Below, one piece after another: positions 33,609 through 43,692 of a DNA stretch of 64,000 nt. The stretch spans positions 24,985,203-25,049,202 of the forward strand of contig OW240918.1 in assembly GCA_933207985.1 (NCBI GenBank), given 5' to 3'. A program made the translations under genes and the position numbers. Every line of letters begins with the position of its first letter. The first letter of the stretch is position 1. A model generated the notes under the pieces. It saw only the letters and a program-made list of their open reading frames with translations. It ran no database searches and was not told the DNA's origin. This DNA comes from Pelobates cultripes. Lineage: Eukaryota > Chordata > Amphibia > Anura > Pelobatidae.

Positions 33609-34109
33609 CTGTCATGTTTTTTCTTTAACAAATGCCAAAATAAAAATAAGATCCACTCACTTTTTATTTTGAGGCAGTTTCAGCACGGCAGACTGATGTG
33701 GCAGCAAATCAGAGAGATAAACTGACAGTCCTTGAAAATAGAAGTTTAGGTGATGTGTACAGGGTTAGTCCATAAGCAATGTCCTTTATCCAGTCCGAGG
33801 TCATTCAATAGGAGATCAAGCAGTATTGAAGGAAATTCCAAAAGCAGAGTCAAGGCCAGTCCGAATTAGTTAACCAGGTAATCAAAGATATAGGGGTATG
33901 AAGAGGAGATTCAGAAGGGGTCCGGTGATGGAACACATGGTCTCTCTAGGAGTGATCCAAATGATTAGGAAGGAAGTTGATGCAATCAGTCAGATTAACA
34001 TATTAATTGTCCCCTGAGGTATTGGAAATTGGAGTTTAAATAACCAAGGGGTGTGTACTTTTATGCCGCCCTAAAGGGCCAGTAATAAATGAAATAAAAT
34101 TCCTGACAG
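33609..34109. mobile_element. Possible Harbinger-like insert within the hAT-like element
   Basis: CTGTCATGTTT...AATTCCTGACAG, flanked by ACA on both sides, with the CA microsatellite continuing across the gap (CACAGACA | ACACACAC). The ends share CTGTCA/CCTGACAG with the insert at 10716-11313. The duplication lies in a simple repeat, so this is less certain. Confidence 0.5.
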
Positions 34110-34915
34110 ACACACACATATACACTCACAGAAACACACAAATTATTATTATTTTTTGAAATTTTAAAATGTCCACACAGCCTCCCTACCTGGAGAGCTG
34201 GCGTGGACCTGTCCCTGGGGTCCAGTGGGGCTTCAGTGAGGCGGGAGCCTGTCTCCCTGTCAGACGCAGCGAGGGAGCTGTGCGGGATGTCTACTGATGC
34301 TGGGTGCCAGAATATCACGCAATATTCTGGTTCCCGGCATCAGCAAACGGAGCGCAAGGGAGAAGAGCAGAGAGGACACAGCTCCCTCGCCGCGTCTGAC
34401 AGGGAGACAGGCGCCCTATGGGGGGGGTGGTCCATCAGCTGGCTCCCCCCATGACAGAGGGAACACAGAGGACATTTGGGGGCGATATTTTTTGCCACCC
34501 CCTGAGTGCCTGCAGGAACAACAGGAACGCCGTTCCCACGCGTTCCTGCAGGACTCAAGCCCTGGTCTACCTCAATACAAAAAGAAAGTAGCCCGATCCT
34601 CCTTTTGCTACAGAGCATCGCAATTATGGAATGACCTCTCGCACACTTTCAAATCTTCCCCAAGCCTAAAGTACTTTAAGAGATTCCTCTCTACATACCT
34701 CAAAACAGAATATACCTGTCATGGTTGATTATATATTTCCTACCTGTTCAATGTTAAATTTTGTGTATATTGTGTATTAATATTGTTTTTGTATTTTATG
34801 TATCCTATTGTATCAATGCAATGTTTTGTGGACCCAGGACATACTTAAAAACAAATGAAATCTCAATGTATTTTTACTGATAAAATATTTTATAAATGAA
34901 TAAATAAATAAATAA

Positions 34916-35554
34916 ATACCTGAGCCTTTATTAAGCTGATTATTTTTATAAATCCCTACTTTGGTACAGCTAAGAGGACTTTTCCTAGTTTCCTAGTGTG
35001 TGCATCTACAATTTGGTGAACTACCCCTCATATACACTAACACTCTATACACATACCACTCTGCATTCACACATACAGCAATATTGTACATAAGTAGGCT
35101 TGTGAATTCACACTAATACTCCACACAAATCCAAACTTACTACATTCAAAAAATAATGTCACATCTCTAAAATACATCTTTATATTCCTGGTGTGGTGTA
35201 TGTTTTACTGCTGTGCAACACTGCACTTATACACAATGAGTATTAGACTTGTTTACGTTGAAAAAAATCCGCTGTATGTTGGATTGACTCAGAAAATTTT
35301 TGTACAGAAAAACCAATTTGCGAACCAAATCAACCAGAATGAACCAAAAGGGTGTGAAAGTAGTCAAATCAGTGTAGTGCAAAATGTATACATCTTAAAA
35401 TAGTATGTATATCTTTTGCAGAACACTGATAGTAGCATTGTCGCACCATTTGGTTTACAGATCAAGTGATAAAAGGAAACCAAAAAGGGAGAAAATTGGA
35501 AGAGTAGTTAAAGAAAATAACAATCTATATTTATGTATTTATAGTATATATTTA
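34916..35554. other. Non-coding; nothing recognised
   Basis: AT-rich stretch without recognisable coding or repeat signal. Confidence 0.4.
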
Positions 35555-35960
35555 TTAAAAATACACTATAGTGTTAGGAATGCATATATTTATTACTAAT
35601 GCTACAGTCCTGATGCCCCTTCTAATTTCAGTCCTTTTCCCCTGTGTAAATAAAAAATAAAAAAAAACACCTCCTCTTAGTGTTATGTCATTCTTCAGGT
35701 GTGAATCCAGGATGACCAGCCAATCCAATGCAATTGCATGCAATGATTCTATATGGAAGACCGTGATGGCACTGCACATGCACACTTGACATCATGGTAT
35801 GTTAAGGTATGAGAGCCAGGAAGCTCAGTTCCAGCTGTCATACCTGGAGGGCTTGAGCCGTGTCTTTAAGTTACGCTTCCAAGACTTCTAATTACTAAAA
35901 TATTGACATTAGGGGCCACTAGGAAGGGGGGAATAAATGTAGGATACAGTGTTCCTTTAA
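35555..35960. mobile_element. TTAA-type short element
   Basis: Left end TTAAAAATACACTATAGTGT, right end ACAGTGTTCCTTTAA, giving inverted ends of the TTAAAGGAACACT type. It is non-coding. Confidence 0.7.
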
Positions 35961-36057
35961 ATATATAATAAATATATCAAAACAAGGAGTAGAGTCAGCG
36001 CTAATCAGGAAGGCAGCAGTCCCAAACAAGGACTCCCTCTAATGTCCCTGGAAATAA

Positions 36058-37551
36058 ATAGACAAAGCAAGAAAATGGGGGATGGGTCTGTGCCACTGTG
36101 CGCAACAGATAATGATATTAAGTCCAATGGGATCTATATCGTTGTATCCAAAGTTCTACTTTATAAGATATCCAGAAGATGTCAATGACGTGGAGGATAA
36201 TCCAAATATATAAAAATAGAAGAGTTCTTACTTACAGTTGACAGAGCTTAATCCAGCTCTGGTGTGAATGGCTTACAGCGGTATTATCCCTGCTTGCAGG
36301 ATATACGGCAAGTATCCTCTTCTATGTAGTGGCAGGTAACCAAGTTGGAAATAAAAATGGAAACAATAATGGTGCAGTATGTTCCACACATGCAATAAAA
36401 GATATAAAATATAATAGATACACTCACATTCGGTAGAGCTTCAGCTAGCTCTAGTTAGTTAGGCGTGCAGCGGTATAATCCCCGCTTGTAGGATATGGGA
36501 TGAGTGATCTTGATGCGAATATCAGTAGCTCGGAGAGAAGATAAAACAGCGATAGTGCTCTCAATAAAATCTTTGGTGATAAAATAAAATAATAAAATAT
36601 ACTCACAATATATAGGGCAGACTAACTGCACTATGTAACAGCGTAGGTGGTATAATCCCCACCTAGGATTCTTTGGAGTATTATATCCAGGAAATAAAAA
36701 TAATAAAAGAAGTATACAGTATAAAATATATATAAAAGCCAGGTAGTAGTAAAAGATGATGGTTTCAACGTAAAAATGGCCAAAATCTTTTTATTAACAG
36801 TATATAAAAACAGTAAAAGTATCCAAGCGCGTTTTGCCAGTATAAGGCTTTATCAATGGATAGCAAACATTTCAACCTGGCTGGTTAGAATTTATATAGG
36901 TATAGAGATAATTTAAAATTGGCGCCAAAATTGTACAACCAATAGTAAAACAGATAATTTTTGCACATACATAACAGCATTTGATGGTAAGAATTCGATA
37001 GATGTAGCTTATCTGATGCTTTTAACATAATTGTTTTACAAAAACGAGCGTTATTGGTTAAGAATTAACATGTTTTCGGCTGGATCACGTGACGCGCGTC
37101 ATAAGCGCGACGTCACTTCCGGCCGCACGGAATTGTGGGGCATGTAGTTATAAAATAAACTACATGTGTGTAAAGCCCTGTATTGGGCTGAAAGGGAAAA
37201 GGAGTGGATAGGGAACACTTGGGGAGGGACTTGGGAGGTAAAAATAATGGCGGCAGCCATCTTGGATGGGGAATGTACTATTAAGAAATAACATAATAAG
37301 TGGCCATATTACTGGTGGCATATATAAGCACCTCAATAAAGTTTAAAACAATAAAACTACTAATGCATTTAAAGTTAAACATATAGTATCATAGTAAAAG
37401 CATAATAAGAACCTAATAATAATAGTAAATAAAATGATATAAAACAAATAAAATGATATTATTAAATAAAATTGAATAAATCAAAGTCTGCATTTAAACC
37501 ATTAGGGATAAGTGTTTTTAAATTAAAAACGCATTCCATTTCATATTTACC
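36058..37551 (-). repeat. Left inverted arm (pLTR copy) of the Penelope-like element
   Basis: It runs as the reverse complement of 38846-40318, from ATAGACAAAGCAAGAAAATG at the outer edge to ATTCCATTTCATATTTACC at the inner edge. It contains a reversed piece of the endonuclease C-terminus (about 37465-37550). Divergence is low by eye, with scattered single changes. Confidence 0.92.
36828..36855 (-). ncRNA. Hammerhead-like motif in left Penelope arm
   Basis: Inverted copy of the motif at 39528-39555, with the same two departures from the active consensus. Confidence 0.45.
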
Positions 37552-37664
37552 CTTATCCATTTATCCTTACACATGAAAATAGAATCTCTCACACCCAAAT
37601 TGATTTTATAATTGAAGGTATTAATATAATTTTAAAGAACAATTATTTTTGGTTTTTTAATTGT

Positions 37665-37976
37665 TTTTAGTTACAAAAACGAGGCACGGCCATGGGGACC
37701 AGGTTCGCCCCCAGCTATGCTAACCTCTTTATGGCAGACTGGGAATCCACTGCCATTTGGGGCGAGCATGCCTGGCGGGCGAACTTGGTTACCTATTTTA
37801 GATATATAGATGACCTCTTTTTTATTTGGAATGGCCCCGAAGATTCTTTAAAATTATTTATTGATCACCTTAATTGTAACAACAGAGGTATTATTTTATC
37901 TTGTGAATACAGTAAAACCACTATTAATTTTTTTAGATCTGGAAATTTTTATCAAAGACGACATTTTAAATACTAA
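37665..37976 (+). pseudogene. Penelope-like reverse transcriptase, C-terminal fragment
   Basis: The frame reads LQKRGTAMGTRFAPSYANLF and then the catalytic YRYIDD-type box, here FRYIDDLFFIW. Both are typical of Penelope-like RT, related to telomerase RT. Upstream RT motifs are absent because the element is truncated at about 37650, where the inverted arm adjoins through about 100 bp of unrelated sequence. The frame ends in an A-rich run (about 37980-37995) that shifts the frame before the linker. An RT lacking its first half cannot function. Confidence 0.9.
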
Positions 37977-38004
37977 AACTTAAAAAAAAAAAAAGTATGC
38001 ACGA

Positions 38005-38935
38005 ATACAGCTATTGATCGCTCAAGTTGCCACTACAAACCATGGCTGGAAAGTGCACCTAAAAGTCAATTTTTAAGATTGAGAAGAAATTGCTCTCAAA
38101 TAGAAGATTTTAATTCACAAGCTGTCTTTTTAAAAAATCAATTTACAGAAAAAAATTATCCATTAGACAATCTTAATAAGACAATAGATGCAGTTAGAAC
38201 CAAAGAAAGAACAGAACTTCTAAACTATAAAGAAAAAACCTCCGATAACCACTTCAGTCTTCCGATTATTTTTAATTTTAATAATAAAAGTAACCATGTT
38301 AAAAAAAATATAAATAAACACTGGCACTTATTACAACATGATGATACTCTTAAGCAAATCATACCAGAAAGACCAAACATGTTTTCAGAGGAGCCCCTAG
38401 GTTGAAATCCATTTTAACTTCCAACTTTACTAAAGAAAGTACAAAGAAATCACAATCCTGTTTTTTACCCAACACTAAAGGGTTCTTTAAATGCAAACGC
38501 TGCAAAGTTTGTAAATGTACTGATCAGTCGGTCAAACCTAAAACCACACATTTCCAATCTAATAAAACCAATATAACATATAATATTAAAGATTTTATTA
38601 CGTGTACTACTAAAAATGGAATCTACCTCCTAGAATACCCATGTGGGCTCCAATACGTGGGTATGACCACAAGAAGTCTCAAAACACGATTAGGAGAACA
38701 TTGCCAAAATATTATTAATGGATGCCAAAATCATACTGTGTCTAAACATTTTACTATCCATAATAATGATCCTGGTCTTTTAAAATGTATCGGCATAAAA
38801 AAATGCATTATTCCATGGAGAGGAGGCAATATCAAAAACATTTTAGGTAAATGTGAAATGGAATGGGTTTTTAATTTAAAAACACTTATCCCTAATGGTT
38901 TAAATGCAGACTTTGATTTATTCAATTTTATTTAA
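38005..38935 (+). pseudogene. Penelope-like linker and GIY-YIG endonuclease
   Basis: The endonuclease would nick target DNA to prime reverse transcription. The linker reads SSCHYKPWLESAPKSQFLRL and RRNCSQIEDFNSQ (to 38405). After a one-frame change near 38385-38405 the frame continues with a cysteine-rich knuckle (FKCKRCKVCKC), then the GIY-YIG core LLEYPCGLQYVGMTTRS, RLGEH, VSKHF, a Glu in CEMEWVF, and ends IPNGLNADFDLF. The main nuclease signature residues (Tyr of YVG, Arg of TTR, His of GEH, Glu) are visible. The stop at 38933-38935 lies inside the right arm. Apart from the frame change the endonuclease part is intact. Confidence 0.92.
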
Positions 38936-40318
38936 TAATATCATTTTATTTGTTTTATATCATTTTATTTACTATTATTATTAGGTTCTTAATATGTTTT
39001 TACTATGATACTATATGTTTAACTTTAAATGCATTAGTAGTTTTATTGTTTTAAACTTTATTGAGGTGCTTATATATGCCACCAGTAATATGGCCACTTA
39101 TTATGTTATTTCTTAAGAGTACATTCCCCATCCAAGATGGCCGCCGCCATTATTTTTACCTCCCAAGTCCCTCCCCAAGTGTTCCCTAACCACTCCTTTT
39201 CCCTTTCAGCCCAATACAGGGCTTTACACACATGTAGTTTATCTTATAACTACATGCCCCACAATTCCGTGCGGCCGGAAGTGATGTCGCGTCATGTGAT
39301 CCGGCCGAAAACATGTTAATTCTTAACCAATAAAGCTCGTTTTTGTAAAACAATTATGTTAAAAGCATCAGATAAGCTACATCTATCGAATTCTTACCAT
39401 CAAATGCTGTTATGTATGTGCAAAAATTATCTGTTTTACTATTGGTTGTACAATTTTGGCGCCAATTTTAAATTATCTCTATACCTATATAAATTCTAAC
39501 CAGCCAGGTTGAAATGTTTGCTATCCATTGATAAAGCCTTATACTGGCAAAACGCGCTTGGATACTTTTACTGTTTTTATATACTGTTAATAAAAAGATT
39601 TTGGCCATTTTTACGTTGAAACCATCATCTTTTACTACTACCTGGCTTTTATATATATTTTATACTGTATACTTCTTTTATTATTTTTATTTCCTGGATA
39701 TAATACTCCAAAGAATCCTAGGTGGGGATTATACCACCTACGCTGTTACATAGAGCAGTTAGTCTGCCCTATATATTGTGAGTATATTTTATTATTTTAT
39801 TTTATCACCAAAGATTTTATTGAGAGCACTATCGCTGTTTTATCTTCTCTCCGAGCTACTGATATTCGCATCAAGATCACTCATCCCATATCCTACAAGC
39901 GGGGATTATACCGCTGCACGCCTAACTAACTAGAGCTAGCTGAAGCTCTACCGAATGTGAGTGTATCTATTATATTTTATATCTTTTATCGCATGTGTGG
40001 AACATACTGCACCATTATTGTTTCCATTTTTATTTCCAACTTGGTTATCTGCCACTACATAGAAGAGGATACTTGCCGTATTTCCTGCAAGCGGGGATAA
40101 TACCGCTGTAAGCCATTCACACCAGAGCTGGATTAAGCTCTGTCAACTGTAAGTAAGAACTCTTCTATTGTTATATATTTGGATTATCCTCCACGTCATT
40201 GACATCTTCTGGATATCTGGAACTTTGGATACAACGATATAGATCCCATTGGACTTAATATCATTATCTGTTGTGAACAGTGGCGCAGACCCATCCCCCA
40301 TTTTCTTGCTTTGTCTAT
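38846..40318 (+). repeat. Right arm (pLTR) of the Penelope-like element
   Basis: It includes the end of the endonuclease gene to 38935, then non-coding DNA with a GC-rich patch (about 39240-39310), a hammerhead-like motif (39528-39555), and three diverged repeat units carrying GCGGGGATTATACC-type hairpins. Confidence 0.92.
39528..39555 (+). ncRNA. Hammerhead-like motif in right Penelope arm
   Basis: TTGATAAAGCC, loop TTATACT, GGCAAAACGCGC: a GCC/GGC stem between a CTGATGA-like and a GAAAC-like box. Both boxes carry changes (TTGATAA, CAAAAC). Active hammerhead ribozymes are known in Penelope pLTRs; this copy looks degenerate. Confidence 0.45.
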
Positions 40319-40319
40319 A

Positions 40320-40321
<2 letters not shown>

Positions 40322-40372
<51 letters not shown>
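40322..40372. repeat. (TA)n microsatellite
   Basis: About 25 TA units directly after the Penelope right arm. Confidence 0.95.
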
Positions 40373-40376
<4 letters not shown>

Positions 40377-43332
40377 AACTGCCCCCCCATTGCTCACTTG
40401 ATCTGTGAATAAAATCAACATTTATTGAGTGTCCCCTAGACATCAATCATCTTTTGTTCCCACCAATCATCTCTTTTTTTTTTAGCACCATGAGTGGAAT
40501 CCAGAATCATGGCTGAAAAGGAACATGCTCAGCCATTGTGAATTTGGCTGAATGAAAATTCATTTGTCTGTACGAAATTCCAAAACAAAAATAATTGCTA
40601 AATTTCACCTGAAAATGAATGAGCAAATGGACAAATTCAGTTCAGACTAAACAAAAATTTCAGCAGGGCCCAGGTCTAGTGCTTAACAATATGGTAAACT
40701 CAGCAAATGGTCATCATCTGAAAGTCCTGCAGGAAATCAATTAGGGCTAATTAGAAGCTCTATCCCAGCTGTGGTTCTTACACGTACCATTTGCAAGCTT
40801 GTTAGATAAATCAGTTCATGAAAAACGTGTCAATCATAGGAAAAGTCAAGTGAGCTGCACACCAGTTACTACATTTACTAGAATTCCAACCGATGGACTA
40901 TTAAATTTTTCCCCCTGTTTTCAGATTTCTTTTCTTGATCAGTTAAGTACAGGCATAATGCAACAAAAATAAAGTGTAAATTGATTTACGAATTTGTTCA
41001 TTAAATATGAAATTATAGTGAGGCTAAATATTTAGGTATAAACTCGCTGGTTTAGCATAACTTTGCAATTAGGTTTTCTGTTGATGACAATTTAATGAAT
41101 ACACTCTATGCTGCTTTCTGCATAAATTTATGGTGAACCCTACTAACAACAAAACTACTCAGAAATGTTTCCCTTTATAACCCTGCAAATAATTTCCGCA
41201 GATGCCAAGTTCACAGATTTCCACTTTCCTGTGTATTTCTTCCTTTTTTTAAGTATGGGTACCACATCTGCTTTGCTCCTATCTTTTGGCACCATGCCAG
41301 AATAAAACAGAATTCTCGGAATGCTCAGTCTATTGCTTTATTAAGAGATGTATCAATACTACACAGAATCTTAGGCATGGTAAGAGGTATACAATAATTT
41401 ATTATCTATAGATATAGATTCTAGTTAATAGGGAGCCCTTAAATTGTAATATATATTTTTCTTCTGAAATTAAATAATTTAAAGAAATATTCCAATCACT
41501 ACAACAACTACAGCCTTTTGTAACTACAGAGAAAGAAGAAATCAGAGCCAGGCAGATTCCAAGCAAGTTATCAAACTGTTTGCAAGCGGTTTGACTACTT
41601 ACAATGGAAGGGCACAATAGCAGGCTATAGTGGCCATATGGCTACTGACTGTTTCTTTAATTAGATTTTTAGATTTTATTTTTGAATTAACACCTTTGTA
41701 AAAAATATTGCACTAATCCCAGAATTGAGCAACACACATTTATTTTTACAGACGCCCTCATTTTCAGACAGAATGTAATAAAATTTCTTAAGCTATATAT
41801 TTTTTTCATCAATCTTAAACTGCCATTAGCTTTCTCTACCCACCACTCTTACACAACATCAGCAAATAGATTGTTACAATTCTCATCATTAAAGCTCCCA
41901 TGCTAATATTTAACTCTCTTTTACCAGCCAGCAAAGTCATGGGATTTCTCTAACAGCGTACATTAAAGTTGGCAACTGAGAAATGGCTTTTGATTTTGCA
42001 CTGACTCACTTAAGAACAATTAAGAGAGAGAGAGAATAGACATATATAGACAGTGACTTTACAGAGAGTAAAAAAAAAAAAAAAAACATTCCCCAGTAAT
42101 ATCAGGCGTAATCAACAAAAAGTTGAATCAGGTAAATCAGCCAAATTTAATTCTGTCCTTATAGCTGGTGATATTAATTGCTATTCTGTACATCTTACAC
42201 ATGACTCCTTTGCACATTTAGGCTTTCATTATTAATAGCTCACTGCTAATACTAGGGTCACCAAGTTAACTTGATCCACTATGGATGGGACCATACTTCT
42301 AAGGCATAGATAATTGCGGTGTCTTGTCCTTTTTCCGATGAACAGCGTCTTGTCATGGAGGAAATCCCATTTTATATTCATAGGGCTAAATGACATCACT
42401 CAGAATATTTCTTGATACACTTTGGCAACTTTTCAAAGTGGGTTCTGGATCTTGGATTTCCACACTGCCCTCTATAGCTACAATGAGTTCTCAGAGATGA
42501 ATGTCTCATTTTAGCTAATCTCTATAAGCATTGTGGATTCATATATGTAACTATCCATTTTGATCTTGTTCCTAGATGATGTTCCTAGATTTCATGTTTA
42601 CATGCAGTTCCAGGATTTGTAGGATGTACAACCACATAGTCTGTTGTGCATATGGACATGGCAAACTGTGGTTCTCACCCTGAAGTTCATGATAATTACT
42701 ATTGCACCAAGTGCTACACTTAATAAATCCACAAACTCATTCATTGTCTATTTCAGGGTCTACTTTAGCCACAGGTTATGCTATAAATTTAGGTGTTTAG
42801 TTACTTTGCCTGTACTTATTAAAACAGTATGCCAGTTGTAGATACTGAAAAATACTACAACTGGACGGGGAGAATGTCTCGGTTAAAACACTGTTTTGGG
42901 AATTCAACACCACTTACTTTCAGTGACCAATCCATTCATGTAGATGCCCTGGGATGTCATTCTAATATGGAAAGTGGGGCTGATGCTACAACTGCTGTGT
43001 GGCTCTGTTGTCAGTGTCTATTTTAGCTTATGACTGACAATTAAATCCCAAATGCTTAGACGTGTAACATTTTATCATGCTGTAATGTGATATAGGTGGC
43101 ACATTAAGGTAATGTTTCTAAACAAAGATCCAGGACATTGCGAAGTGTTGACTTCACATATATAGCACCAGGTGAATTGTGTACAGAATTTTCTCATCAA
43201 GTCAGATAGAGATTCAGTCTGCAATGGTTAATATGAGTAGGGACATCAATTTACAAACAGAATGTAAAATAAGGTGCTAAAGGTTGAAGAAATCACTTCA
43301 GTGTGTGGTCTAATCAAAAGTCTATAACATAT
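40373..43332. other. Non-coding AT-rich stretch
   Basis: No gene or named element recognised. Confidence 0.4.
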
Positions 43333-43692
43333 AAATCAATGGCACCCCTTATGTCAAGTATTTAAAAATAACAATCTTTATTTAATGACAAAATATAACA
43401 TGTATTTCATCTATATACAACTAATGATATACAAAGCATGGATGTAATTCATCTGTACGTAATCACAGTAACTAGGTAATGTGTCTCAGCAGTTATTCTT
43501 TTAGTTTCTGTAATTTTTGTATTTTTTTCCATTATGCTTGTATTGCTATTGTTGTTATGTATTTAGATGAATTACATCCGTGCATTCTCTATTGTGATTT
43601 GTACATAATTTGATGTATATAGATGAAATGAGTTGTACTTTTTTGTCATTAAATAAGGATGGTTATTTTTATATAGGTGTGCCGTTGATTTA
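43333..43692. repeat. Inverted repeat, Penelope-terminus-like
   Basis: Arm 43333-43456 (AAATCAATGGCACCCCTTAT...GATGTAATTCATCTGTA) is inverted at 43564-43692 (TAGATGAATTACATCCGTGC...GTGTGCCGTTGATTTA), with a 107-bp spacer. It has the same two-arm form as 8128-9190 and 18813-19272. No coding sequence. Confidence 0.75.

Larger units (their letters stand above)
33445..34564. mobile_element. hAT-like non-autonomous element in the L2-like LINE
   Basis: An 1120-bp insert with ends CAGGGGTCAAGTCCTG...CAGGACTCAAGCCCTG (imperfect inverted repeats) and an 8-bp duplication GTGTACCT/GTCTACCT (33437-33444, 34565-34572). No transposase is present. It holds a CA microsatellite and a possible further insert. 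Confidence 0.88.
32037..34915 (+). mobile_element. L2-like LINE 3' part, split by two insertions
   Basis: The pieces 32037-32124, 32773-33444 and 34565-34915 read as one LINE: GSILGPLLFTLFINDLSNVC (RT), then a catalytic-box remnant MYAGDTVIY where Asp-Asp would be expected, KYLGMLLDPNLSFGLHI, MPIIDYGDVVYAPA, FCRFVLQCNYRTHH, and after the second gap SSFCYRASQLWNDLS. The 3' tail has TTTTGTGGACCCAGGACATA and ends in AATA repeats. The pieces join in order once the two inserts are removed. Stops are present, and the catalytic box reads Ala-Gly-Asp. Confidence 0.88.
35970..40320 (+). mobile_element. Penelope-like element with 1.5-kb inverted arms
   Basis: A 5'-truncated Penelope-like retroelement: RT C-terminus, linker and GIY-YIG endonuclease on the + strand, followed by a long 3' segment (38846-40318). 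The reverse complement of that same segment, including the last part of the endonuclease gene, precedes the RT (36058-37551). Penelope-like elements are known for partial, sometimes inverted, terminal copies (pLTRs); this one is unusually long and clear. Left of the arm, about 90 bp (GGAGTAGAGTCAGCGCTAAT onward) may be more of the terminus. A (TA)n run follows the right arm. Confidence 0.9.

Noticed and set aside
36058..40318. Inverted arms as a possible assembly or inversion artefact
   Set aside because: The arms differ by scattered substitutions and one encloses coding sequence of a recognised Penelope-like element, which fits known biology; an artefact would usually give identical arms. 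It remains checkable by reads.
36058..40318. The inverted repeats with a periodic hairpin as a CRISPR array
   Set aside because: The units are about 180 bp, diverged and lie within a eukaryotic retroelement; there are no short identical direct repeats with unique spacers.
40143..40421. Frames of 64-92 codons with long Ile-Tyr repeats
   Set aside because: Translation of the (TA)n microsatellite and the Penelope arm.
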